Positions 46,315 to 57,353 of a DNA stretch of 64,000 nucleotides are shown piece by piece. Under the pieces are notes generated by a model. It did no database searches. It had not been told where the DNA came from and saw nothing but the letters and a program-made list of their open reading frames with translations. How positions within the stretch are numbered: the first letter of the stretch is position 1; each line of letters starts with the position of its first letter. A program made the position numbers and the translations under genes. Source of the DNA: Calamus simplicifolius (taxonomy: Eukaryota; Streptophyta; Magnoliopsida; Arecales; Arecaceae); the NCBI GenBank assembly GCA_900491605.1, contig UESW01004075.1:315976-379975 (forward strand), read 5' to 3'.

Positions 46315-48681
46315 ATGGATTCCTCCGTAGATAGGAAAGGTAAGGGCCCCATGGTTGAGCCCTCCCGAGAGGAGATTCTTCAAGCACGTCGACAGGCTGG
46401 GAGGGGTAGTCATCCGTGGGGACCAACCCGTTGCTCGGTCCATACAGCCCGTGTCTAGGTTGTTATCTCAGTCCCCTAGGGTTTCCTCTTCGTCTACCAG
46501 TCGTGAGGTAGGGCCTCCCGCGATTGTTTCTAAATTGGCTAGACCGGGACATTGCCTCTGTTATATCCTCTCAGGATCTTAGGAACCTTAGGGCCCAGTT
46601 CGGGATCCCTGATGACATTCGGCTCTCCGTTCCCCTTCCTGAGGATAGGGTCACTCTAGCGCGACCAGGTAAGGTCGCTTTGTATGAAGAGTTTTTTAAG
46701 GGTGGTCTACGACTGCCCTTACATCCTTTTTTTGTAAACTTATTGAACCGATATCGCCTTATCCCCGCACAGCTTACTCCTAATTCTATTCGTATTATAT
46801 TTTCATTTCTAGTACTTTGTTCTTTTCATGGAGCTTCCGCTCGACTTTCTTTATTTAGAACACTATATAGGATTCGAAACCCAGTCAGGGATGGGTGGTG
46901 GAGTTTCGCATCGAGGCCCAAAAGGGTTCTTAGGCTTAATCTCCCTTCTAAGATCAAAGGGTGGAAATCTCGGTTTTTCTATGCACATCTGGAGGGGTTG
47001 GGTGTAGATTGGGGTATCCCGGATACCAGTTCTAACCAGAATGCGAGTGTTGACGAGAGAGACCGTGAGCTTTTCAACACTCTAATCTCTACCATCATTC
47101 CCCCCAGTAAAGAATTGCTATCGGAGGATAATCTCCGGGAGATTGCGTTCGTGCCGGTGTCGCTGGCTGCAGCGCCCGGTGAGCCTCGAAGAATTCATCT
47201 CTCTTTTCCTCTTCCTATCTCTTCTTTGTATTCCTAGCTAACATATTTGGTGTCTTTTTTAGCTAACCCTATGTTCACTATATTGCAGCAATGAAGTTTT
47301 CTCAAGACTTTTTGGTATCAAACCTTCGAAAGAGAGAGAGGAGCGAGCATGGCGCGGCAGGGAACGAACCTAAAAAGCCCCGTCAGTCAGGATCGGATTG
47401 CCAGGCCCAGCCTCCGGCGGCTATTCCCGAAGCGACCCTGATAGAAGATAGCGAAGGAGAGACGAGTCCTCCAACGGGGATCCCGATAGGAGATCCTGTC
47501 GAGAGGGAGCTTCCGGAGGTCATTCCATCCCCCACTAAGGGCGCTGGGGGATCTGTAGGGAGTGCGGAAGCAGTCGAAATCGATTTGCCAGGTCCTTCGT
47601 CAAAGGAAGTGGGCGTTCCTGCCCCGCTCCCTCAGATGCTTTAGGAAATCTATCTCCACCTCCTCAACCGCCTAATCAGGGTGCTGGGTACAAAAGTTGC
47701 TGTCGGAGACAATTCTTAAACTTGCGATCCTGCCCAGGTTCCAAGATAAAATGAGGAAGGTAACACAAGAAGAGGCATTTGACACCATGTTCACAGCTGC
47801 GCTTCAGGTAAAGTTTCGACCTTTTCCTTTTGTGATTATCGAATTCGGGCATTCACTGAATGTATTTTGCAGATGTCTAATGGCCTTTTTGTACTGCGCG
47901 AAGACTTAAACAAGGCCAAGTCTCGGAGTGTGAGCTTAGACAAAGAATTGGTGGAGACGAAGGCCCGAGAGTCAAAAGCACTACACGACCTTCGGGTTAT
48001 TCGGGAGGATTATCGGACCTGGCGGGAAAGGCGGAAATGGAGCTGCAGAGCTTAGATGCCCAACTATCTGAGGTTCGGGCGAAGTTGTTGCCAACGGAAG
48101 AGAGGTTAAAAGAAACTACTCTTAGGCTAGAACATACTGAAAATCGAGCAGATAACGCGGAAGCTACGGCTCGCGATGCTGTAGAAAAATTGGTTCTAGC
48201 CGAGAAAGATGCTAAGAACGCTCTCGACAGAGTTGCAACAGTGATGACGGAGGCCCGGGAAAAGATAGCTGCGGTCGAGGCCGAGGCCCGGGAGAAGATA
48301 GCTGTGGCCGAGGCCAAAGCTCAAGAAAAGGTGGCCGCGGCCGAAGTTGAAGCTCAAGAAAAGGTGGCCATAGCCGAAGCCAAAGTCCGGGATGCTATCA
48401 AGGAGTACAAGGGCTCCCCGGATTTTGAATCGGAGTTCCAGGAGGCCGCCCTAGACGCCTTTGTTCAAGGCTTTGAGAGGTGTAAACGGATGTTAGCCCG
48501 ACACTTCAACTTAAAGAACCTTGAACGTTTTCGACCTGTGGACGACGAAGAAATTCCTGATATGGAGGTCGAAGACGTGGCGGGTAGGGTGGCGGCGACC
48601 AAAGATCCTGCTGCAGAAATGCCCCTCACTGAGGAGCCGGCTTCCGATCCCAATACAGAGAAGGAGCATTCAGAGAATTGA
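46315..48681 (+). CDS. Antisense extra gene (aORF) of Tat element B, spliced, frame-disrupted
   Basis: The ATG at 46315 begins MDSSVDRKGKGPMVEPSREE. After frame changes between about 46400 and 46530 the N-terminal domain runs to 47178 with LRLPLHPFFVNLL, PAQLTPNSIRII and SKIKGWKSRFF, the three blocks shared with the gene of element A. Introns: 47179-47288 (CCCG|GTGAGC ... TTGCAG) and 47808-47872 (TTCAG|GTAAAG ... TTGCAG). Then come a charged linker with an acidic patch, a motif TILKLAILPRFQDKM, and a coiled coil with tandem alanine/glutamate heptads (EAREKIAAVEAEAREKIAV and similar, about 48250-48400). The end is DAFVQGFERCKRMLARHF plus an acidic tail, stop at 48681. A further break lies near 47640. 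Function unknown. Antisense extra ORFs are known in Tat elements. Confidence 0.72.
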
Positions 48682-49179
48682 TTGAGGATGCCTAAATTTA
48701 TTTTGACTTTAGCTTTAGTTTTTCTATCCTTGACTTGGTCCTTTTAAAGGACCTCTTTTTGTAATGAATGTCTGTCTATTGACGAGACTTTATAAAGTTT
48801 CCTAGTAGATTAACTTTAAATGAGCAGATGTTACCCTTTATTTATTTGGTGTTACTTAACATTTCATCTGCTTAATCCTTGATTCCTACTTATGGATTGG
48901 GGAATCCGTCCACGAGTTGGCAGGAAATCCTAGTCTTCGGGTCATTTTCCGGTGTGTTGTATTAAGATGTAAGTCCTAGAATGTTGATAAGGCAGTTTAG
49001 GGGCCCCTGCAGGGGAGCTAATCCTAGGTTCAAGGAAGCACGAAGCTCTTAGGATTGTGGGGCCACTTAGTGTTTTTGTAGAATTGTACCTCGAGGGTAA
49101 CCGAATATCTGCCTATGGGCGTGACTCAAAACCATCTAAGTCAAGGCTGCTCGAGCCAAGGCTCCATATGGACTGTAGG
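48682..49179. other. Spacer after the antisense gene of element B
   Basis: T-rich, with TTTTTGTAATGAATG near 48755 that could serve as a polyadenylation region. No other gene is visible. Confidence 0.45.
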
Positions 49180-50185
49180 GCCGCCGAGCCGTCTAGGGCC
49201 GCTTGAGTCACGGACTTGAACCTCCTCAGGGGCTACCGGCCGGGTGTCCTTTGGACTGTAAACTTGAGTCACGGACTTGAACCTGGCCTGGGGGTGTCCT
49301 TTGGACTGTAGGGCCGCCGAGCCGTCTATCGTGGTTCGGGGCCGCTTGAGTCACGGACTTGAACCTCCTCAGGGGCAAGTTATACCGGCCTGGGGGTGTC
49401 CTTTGGACTGTAGGGCCGCCGAGCCGTCTATCGTGGTTCGGGGCCGCTTGAGTCACGGACTTGAACCTCCTCAGGGGCAAGTTATACCGGCCTGGGTGTC
49501 CTTTGGACTGTAGGGCCGCCGAGCCGTCTATCGTGGTTCGGGGCCGCTTGAGTCACGGACTTGAACCTCCTCAGGGGCAAGTTATACCGGCCTGGGGGTG
49601 TCCTTTGGACTGTAGGGCCGCCGAAGCTTGAGTCACGGACTTGAACCTCCTGACCGGCCTGGGGGTGTCCTTTGGACCGTAGGGCCGCCGAGCCGTCTAT
49701 CGTGGTTCGGGGCCGCTTGAGTCACGGACTTGAACCTCCTCAGGGGGTTATACCGGCCTGGGGGTGTCCTTTGGACTGTAGGGCCGCCGAGAGCTTGAGT
49801 CACGGACTTGAACCTCCTCAGGGGCAAGTTATACCGGCCTGGGGGTGTCCTTTGGACTGTAGGGCCGCCGAGCCGTCTATCGTGGTTCGGGGCCGCTTGA
49901 GTCACGGACTTGAACCTCCTCAGGGGCAAGTTATACCGGCCTGGGGTGTCCTTTGGACTGTAGGGCCGCCGAGCCGTCTATCGTGGTTCGGGGCCGCTTG
50001 AGTCACGGACTTGAACCTCCTCAGGGGCAAGTTATACCGGCCTGGGGGTGTCCTTTGGACTGTAGGGCCGCCGAGCCGTCTATCGTGGTTCGGGGCCGCT
50101 TGAGTCACGGACTTGAACCTCCTCAGGGGCAAGTTATACCGGCCTGGGGGTGTCCTTTGGACCGTAGGGCCGCCGAGCCGTTCTG
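49180..50185. repeat. About 102-bp tandem array in element B
   Basis: About 10-11 units, some shortened, each with CTTGAGTCACGGACTTGAAC, then GGCAAGTTATACCGGCCTGG, then TGTCCTTTGGACTGTAGGGC and CCGAGCCGTCTATCGTGG. It separates the convergent ends of pol and the antisense gene. Frames across it are artefacts. Confidence 0.95.
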
Positions 50186-50251
50186 AAGAATTATCTAAAA
50201 ATATGTGTTCAAATGTGCAGGCTCATTTAATATTTGGATAAATACATTACA

Positions 50252-53200
50252 TTACTGGTAGTATGGCCGGAGATTGTCTGCATTCCACGTTCGGGGGATT
50301 AGTTGTCCATTTAGGTCTTCAAGCTGGTATGCTCCACGGTGAAGAACTTCTCTTATCCGGTAGGGCCCTTCCCAGTTCGGAGACAATTTGCCCCCTTCTG
50401 TTGGTTTGGATATCGAAGCTTTTCTTAGAACTAAATCTCCCTGACGGAAACTCTTCGAGCGGACGCGGGTATTATAATACCTCGCTACCTGCTGCTGGTA
50501 TGCCGCCATCTTAATTCGAGCCCGATCTCTTGCTTCATCAATGAGGTCAAGATTGGCTCTTAAATTAGGGAGGTTGTCTGCTTCGTTGTACGTTTCCACT
50601 CGGCTACTTGGTAAGCCAATTTCGACGGGAATAACAGCTTCGGAACCAAAAACCAGGTTGAATGGCGTTTCTCCTGTCGGTGTTCTGGGAGTTGTGTGGT
50701 ATGCCCAGAGTACACTCGGGAGCTCTTCTACCCACCTTCCTTTGGACGTATCCAGTCTGGTCCTTAGTCCCCGTAATATCATGCGATTTGTAACCTCAGC
50801 CTCTCCATTAGATTGTGGATGGCCGACGGAGGTGAATCGTTGCAGGATGCCGAGATCAGTACAGAAAGTCCGGAAGGTGTTGTTGTCAAACTGTCGGCCA
50901 TTGTCAGTGATGAGGGTGTGTGGTATGCCGTATCGACAAATAATGGCTTTCCAGAAAAAGGTTTTGACCTTGGCTTCAGTAATTTTGGCGAGTGCTTCAG
51001 CTTCAACCCATTTAGTAAAATAATCGACGGCTACTAGTAGGAATTTGCGCTGTCCTGATGCCGGAGGGAAAGGGCCGAGGATGTCCATGCCCCACTGAGC
51101 GAAGGGCCAAGGAGCAGAAAGAGAATTTAACTGAGAAGATGGTTGCCGCTGAATGTAGGCGTACCGTTGGCATCGATCACATCTTTTCACTAGTTCGGTT
51201 GCATCCTCTTGCATGGTGAGCCAGTAATATCCTTGTCGGAGGGCCTTGCGTGCTAAAGATCGGCCTCCGGAGTGATTCCCACAGATGCCTTCATGAATTT
51301 CTCTAAGGATATAATCCGCATCAACCGAATTAACACATTTGAGGAGGGGCTGAGAGAAGGATTTCTTGTAAAGTTGGCCTTCTAGTAGCACAAATTTAGA
51401 AGCTCTCCGCTTAAGCAGCTTAGCTTCTTCACGACCAACTGGGAGAACGCCGTCTTTCAGATATCGGATATAAGATTCCATCCAGGTTTCTTCTTGGATA
51501 ATGGGCAAAGCTTCTTCAGTAGCTTCGATGCTAGGTGTTTCCAGATACTCAATGTAGGTTTTGCCCATGGCACTATCCACCGAGGTAGCTAGTCGGGCTA
51601 ACATATCGGCCCTAGCATTTTCACCTCTGGGTATATAACTGATGGCGAAGTGATCCAATAAAGGAATTAATAGTCTGACCTTGTTCAGATATTGGAACAT
51701 GATAGGGTCCCGAGCTTCATACTCCCCTGCCACTTGGGCGGAAATAAGCTGTGAGTCAGTGAAAACCCGGAGATTCTTGATTCCCATCCCATGCGCTAGT
51801 TTGATTCCGGTCAGTAAAGCCTCATATTCAGCTTGATTATTGGTGGCTTCAAAGAGGAAACGAAGAGCATATTCTAGTACTGCGCCTTCTGGGCTAGCGA
51901 GAATGAGGCCAGCTCCGCTACCCTGTGAGTTAGAGGCTCCGTCGACGTGGAGGACCCATGCTTCATGATCCTCCTCCCCAGCATCTAAAAGGATCCGGGG
52001 GATTTCTTCTTGATGCGGCTCAGACCAGGTGCACTCTACTAGAAAATCAGCCAAGACCTGGGATTTCAAAGATGCTCTGGGTTGAAATGATAAGTCGAAT
52101 TCCCCTAGTTTGATGGCCCACTTGGCTAACCGGCCAGAAGTGTCTGGTCGTGATAAAATAGCTCTGAGAGGTTGATCAGTGAGGACGACTATGGGATGGG
52201 CTTGGAAGTAGGGTCTGAGTCGTCGAGCAGAAACGAATAAAGCGAAAATGACTTTCTCCGTTTTGGAATATCTCTCTTCTGCACCATGAAGCACCTTGCT
52301 GGTATAATATACAGGTCGTTGAACGGCATGGTCGCCGACACGCACCAGAACGGAACTAACGGCCTCCGAAGAAGCCGCAAGATATAGGAAGAGCTTTCTC
52401 CTTGCTCCGGTTTGGATAACAGGGGTGGTGTGGACAAGAACTCCTTAAGTTCTTCAAAAGCTTGTTGACAGTCTTCTGTCCACTCGAAGCCATCTGCTTT
52501 ACGCAAGACCTTGAAGAAAGGTAAACATCTCTCGGCTGATCTGGATAAAAATCGGCTTAACGCTGCTATCCTCCCGGTGAGTTGTTGCACCTCTTTCTTA
52601 CACATAGGCCGTCTCATATTGAGAATGGCTTGAATTTTCTCTGGGTTTGCTTCAATCCCCGCCGGGTGACTAAGAAACCCAAGAATTTCCCTGCAGTAAC
52701 TCCAAATGCACATTTGCGCGGGTTGAGCTTTATTCTATGGAGCCGGAGGTTGTGGAAAGTTTCCTGCAAGTCGGCGACATGGTCGTGATGCAGGTGCTTT
52801 TTGTCAACATATCATCTACATATACCTCCATGTTGCGGCCGAGCTGGTCTTTAAAAACTTTGTTCATCAGCCTCTGATAGGTAGCTCCTGCATTCTTCAA
52901 CCCGAAGGGCATTACTTTATAACAATAAATGCCCTTCTCGGTGATAAAAGAAGTATGCTCTTCATCTGAGGGGTCCAATTTTATCTGATTATACCCTGAG
53001 AAGGCATCCATGAAACTAAGGAGTTCATAACCAGAAGTCGAATCACTAACTGGTCGATCCGGGGCAATGGAAAACTGTCCTTAGGACAAGCTTTGTTAAG
53101 ATCTGTGTAGTCGATGCATATTCTCCATCCTCCGCTGGCTTTCCGGACCATAACCACATTGGCTAGCCAATCAGGATATCGCGCTTCTCGAATATGACCG

Positions 53201-53964
53201 GCCATGAGCAATTTGTCTACCTCCTCGTCAATGACCTTCTGCCGCTCAGGAGCAAAACTCCTTTTCTTCTGGCGGACAGGGCGGCAGCTTGGGTTAATAT
53301 TAAGCTGATGAGTAATCACCTCCGGAGGAATCCCGACCATATCCGTTACTTTCCAGGCGAAGACATCTGCATTCATTGATAAGAAGGCTAGGAGTTGATC
53401 CCGGACCTCAGGGAAGAGGAGCTCACCGATCTGCACGATCTTAGTGGGATCATCTCCCAGGGGGTAAGATATCAGAAGCTCCGCTGGCTCTCCTCTCCGC
53501 TCAACTTCCCTGGGGTCAAATGACTCGGCAACCGGAGGAATATTAGCCATCTGGGGACTAGGGGCTAAATGATAGCAGGGTCTGACCGAGTCTACCTCTC
53601 CGTGCATCACACCGACTCCTTGCCTGGTAGGGAACTGCACCAATAAGCGCTTAGTAGATATAACTGCATCTAACATATTCAAGCCGGGACGGCCAAGAAT
53701 GGCGTTGTAAGCCAGGGGGACCCGAACTACCAGAAAATCCAGCATAACCGTGCTTTGACACGGCGGCGATCCTGCCGTAGCTGGCAAAGTAATCTCGCCC
53801 TCTACCCGGATGGAGTCTCCAGTGAAACCAACTAGAGGGACGGCTACGGGCCGAAGAGAATCCAGAGATAAACTCATCCGAAGAAATGCATCATAAGTAA
53901 GCACATTAGCGGAGCTCCCACTGTCAATTAAGATTCTTTTTACAGGATGCCTAGCAATCGTCAT
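50252..53964 (-). pseudogene. pol of element B, nearly intact
   Basis: On the minus strand: protease (RILIDSGSSANVL, about 53930), RT start with WRICIDYTDLNKACPKD, then after a break MDAFSGYNQI and YVDDML (about 52850), and after more breaks a single open frame of 697 codons (52345-50252). That frame carries gypsy RNase H, the archaeal-type RNase H (LHVDGASNSQGSGAG, NNQAEYEALLTG, DSQLISAQVAG), the zinc region (HEGICGNHSGGRS, CDRCQRY), the integrase DDE core (MDILGPF, ITDNGRQF, AEVTNR) and the tail PNWEGPYRIREVLHRGAYQL...RTWNADNLRPYYQ. Only two or three single-base breaks in RT, near 53020 and 52750, prevent a full polyprotein. The position of those breaks in such a young copy makes sequencing error possible. 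Confidence 0.92.
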
Positions 53965-54005
53965 CGAAACGACGACGCTATCATCTTTTACAACATTACT
54001 CCCCG

Positions 54006-55673
54006 CTATATTTCCCTCAGAGGGATTACATCATCTAACTCTTCGCCTCCCCTCGGTCTTTTAGAAGATGAAGCTTTTCCGCGGGAAATCATACCCACCA
54101 TCCTTTCTGTTGGGGTGTTATCAATGCCAGCTTGAGCGGGAGGAGGTCCCATCAAGGCTGGTATGGGAGGAGCCTCTTTCTTCTGGACGTATTGCCCAAG
54201 GTATCCCCTCTGAATTAGCTCTTCGATGGCCTGCTTCAAGTTCCGACATTCTTCAGTGTCGTGGCCATAATCCCTATGGAAACGGCAATAGCGGCTTCTG
54301 TCGCGGGTAGTGCCCTTCTTCAACGGGGGCGGACGCCGTAGATAAGGCTCGTTTTCAATCTCCATAAGGATGTGAGTCCGGGGTGCTAAGAGGGGTGTAA
54401 GATGGTCCTCTCTGGGAGTCTGGCTCTTGCGGCGATCAATTGGCCGGCGCAAGGGCTCTGGTTTCTTGGAAGGAGGTCCGTTCAACTCTGGGCGAGTGGA
54501 CCTTTTGCTAGTCCTCTCTTGTGCACCTCTCCTGGATGAGTCAGCTTCGTCGGCGCGGATGTACTTCTGCGCACGGCTCAGGAGATCAGCATAAGAAGAA
54601 GGAGGTCTTTTGTCCAAGGAGTAAGTAAAACGGGAGGGTCGGAGCCCCCGTTTTAGAGCCAGAGTGGCCACAGCATCTTCAAGATGATAGACTTCAGGGC
54701 CGCCACCTTGAAACGGGTTATAAAGTCTTTCAAAGATTCTCCTTCCTGCTGCTGCACGGAGAATAAGCTGTCTGCCACTCGAGGAATTTTTCGACAAGCG
54801 TCGAAATGAGCCAGAAAAGATCTCTCCAGTTGCCGAAAAGAGTCAACACTGCGTGAGGGCAGACGAGAATACCAAACACGGGCCGCCTTACGGAGGGTGG
54901 CCGGGAAGGCAACGCATAAGAGGGCATCCGTTGCTCCTTGGACCTGCATGATAGCTTTATAGCTCTCCAGATGATCTAGGGGATCAGTGGTACCGTCATA
55001 GGGGTCAACTGAGGAAATCGGAATCTCCTTGGAATGGGTTCTTCCATCACCCGTCGAGTGAGAGGGGGCGGGTGTCGTAATCCGACCCCGGTTGATTATT
55101 GATCCTTTGACTGAGCTCTTCCAGCCTGCGATCTTGCTCTTCAAGACGCTTTTCCATTCTATCGGTCATACGTCCTTCGGCTGGTTCAGGAGAACTGGAA
55201 GGAGACTGACGACGCCACCGGCGGCGCTCTATACAAGGTTCCTTCCCCCGTCGTCGCCCGGCAGGTGGGCTGATAGGGGAATGGGACAAAGAGCGCGAGT
55301 CGTCGTGGGAGCTTTGGAGCGCCCTTTTCGGAGGAATAAGGGCGGAGAGGCTTTGTCGGAGGGGATCTCCCTCGAGCTGATTGTCGGCTGACAGGAGTAG
55401 CCGACCTAGGCAACCGAGGCAGCTCGCGCCGTTGTTGGGCTCCTCTAGAATGCTCTTGCATCTGCTGAACCATTCCAACAAGAGTTTGGACTTGTTGGGT
55501 GAGGATCAGCAGTGGATCTTGAGGAATAGCCGGAGCCGGCAGCGGCGAGGAAGGAACCGGAGGGTTTGACTTCACCGGCTCAGAAGGGCCAAGAGTTTTG
55601 AGATCATGGTTGGGAGGCGAAGATGCCCCCCAGACCAATCAGTGGGATCTTCTTCCAGAGATCTAGAGCTCAT
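54006..55673 (-). pseudogene. gag of element B, frame-disrupted
   Basis: The start at 55673 reads MSSRSLEEDPTDWSGGHLRL. Next comes a Pro/Gln stretch with LTQQVQTLVGMVQQMQEHS, then a motif RRLEELSQRINNQPG (about 55100) that element C shares. The Gag core is at about 55000-54680 (FPATLRKAARVWYSRLPSRS, QQEGESLKDFITRFKVAALK) and the zinc-like motif YCRFHRDYGHDTEECRNLKQ at about 54290-54230. Frame changes occur near 55590, 55180 and 54680. Confidence 0.87.
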
Positions 55674-55720
55674 CTTTCGGAATCGTAGAACAGGTACGTC
55701 TCACTGCTCCGACGATGGTC

Positions 55721-55740
55721 CCCTTCCTGGCGCGCCAATC
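55721..55740 (-). other. Primer-binding site of element B
   Basis: The minus strand reads GATTGGCGCGCCAGGAAGGG directly inside the 5' LTR. It includes an AscI-like GGCGCGCC palindrome that element C shares. Confidence 0.82.
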
Positions 55741-56739
55741 TGTTGATGCTGGATCACCAGATTCCTCTGTTGTTATGAGATCTCTTTTGAAGAAGAAAAA
55801 GTCCCTTCTTCCTTCTCCTTCCTCCTTCTTATCCCCCTAATTTTTTATTTTATTATTTTAATTTCCAGAGGTCCACGTGTAGGATAAGTGTTCATCTTTT
55901 ATTATTTTATTTTTCGCTACGTGGTCATTCAGTGATAATGAATAATAAGGGTATTAAGAAACTTGCTCATGAAGATAAGGATTTTCATGATGACCTTGAT
56001 ATCCCAAGGGAATGTCAGGGTTAGTGGGGATGTCAGAGTCAGAGAAAAGGCATCTGGCTCTAAAATAGAAGTTCAGTGTCTCCTTTTTCTAGATAAACGG
56101 CGGTGTTTCAGTGCTTGTCTTATTCGAACCATTTAAAGCGTTATGATGTTTAACATTTCTCGATTTCTGTTCCGAATACGACGGTTTATCATGTTTAGTG
56201 GTTCTGACATGAATATTATTCTCAATTTGGGGGCCATCCAGGATTGGGGGCCGTCCAGACTCTGGGGACCGCCCAGGACTGGGGGCCGCCTAGACTCTGG
56301 GGGCCGCCCAGGACTGGGGACTGCCCAGGAATGGGGGCCACCCAGACTCTGGGGACCGCCCAGGACTGGGGGGCCCAGACTCTGGGGGCCGCCCAGGACT
56401 GGGGGCCGCCCAGACTCTGGGGGACTGGGGGCCAGACTCTGGGGGCCGCCAGGACTGGGGCCGCCCAGACTCTGGGGGCGCCCAGGACTGGGGGCCGCCC
56501 AGACTCTGGGGACCGCCCAGGACTGGGGGCCGCCCAGACTCTGGGGACCGCCCAGGACTGGGGGGCCCCAGACTCTGGGGCCGCCCAGGACTGGGGGCCG
56601 CCAGACTCTGGGGGCCGCCGGACTGGGGGCCGCCCAGACTCTGGGGCCGTCCAGGACTGGGGGCCGCCCAGGACTGGGGGCTGTTCAGGACTAGGAACCA
56701 ACTTTTATTTTCTAACTATTTTATTTATTATCCATATCA
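55741..56739 (-). repeat. 5' LTR of element B, with internal tandem array
   Basis: 999 bp. The array of GACTCTGGGGGCCGCCCAGG units lies at about 56225-56695 and is shorter than in the left LTR (470 against 520 bp), which accounts for most of the length difference. Confidence 0.95.
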
Positions 56740-56744
56740 AGAAT

Positions 56745-57353
56745 TAATCTTAAAGACTCTTCTCCTTGCTCGGTAGTGCCCTATCCTTTCTTGGACGACC
56801 TTCCTTTGCAAAGGCCCTAGACAAGGATGCTTGGCTAGGTGAATGGCAAGATGGCGGATAGGATCTCATGCTCTTGGATGCACCATCCTTCTCCTTTTAT
56901 AGGCATGGCTAGTAGCGTTGGGATGAGGATGGTCACCATGAGGTTTGGATTGAGATGGAGTCCGCATAGTTAGATGGGATGTCATGCCCCCATGGTTGCG
57001 CCGAGGTTTGAGGACAACGACGTAGCCCATGGCAAGGAGGCCGCGGGCCAAGCAGGCGCACCCAAGGTGGCCGCTTGCATAGCAGGCGCACACAGGGTCT
57101 GCCAGGGCTGGGACTAGCCGCACATGCAAGGCGAGGATGCGAGGGTCTAGCAAAGCATCACATGATGGGGCTGCACTGGCCCTAGGCGTAGCCCGTGCTG
57201 ATGCAGGGATGGGCAAGGTTGGACGCCAAAAGGAAGCGAACAGTGTAGACCCAAGGTGCAAGTCTCATCCGTGCATGGCAGCGTGGCGCCTAGGGTGTGT
57301 GCATGCTAGGCGGACGCATAGATGGTCGGAGGGCATAGACGCAGGGTGCGTAC
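56745..57353. other. Unassigned stretch between elements B and C
   Basis: Short repeated words such as AGCAGGCGCAC occur. Frames at 57261-56866 (minus) and 57137-57415 (plus) show no domain. It could be a fragment of another LTR or simple intergenic DNA. Confidence 0.4.

Larger units (their letters stand above)
44911..56739 (-). mobile_element. Complete 11.8-kb Tat-type Ty3/gypsy retrotransposon B
   Basis: LTRs at 44911-45968 and 55741-56739 start TGTTGATGCTGG and end CCATATCA. The 5-bp duplication AGAAT flanks them (44906-44910, 56740-56744). The architecture equals element A but the sequence is clearly different: gag, protease, RT, RNase H, archaeal-type RNase H and integrase on the minus strand, a 102-bp tandem array, then an antisense gene with introns on the plus strand. 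The first 450 bp of the LTRs differ by only a few substitutions and short indels (about 1-2 percent by eye), so this is the youngest dated insertion in the window. Confidence 0.95.

Noticed and set aside
49226..50186. Frames of 70-109 codons across the 102-bp array
   Set aside because: The repeat unit is near a multiple of three, so stops are absent by chance. There is no promoter, no start context and no non-repeat extension.
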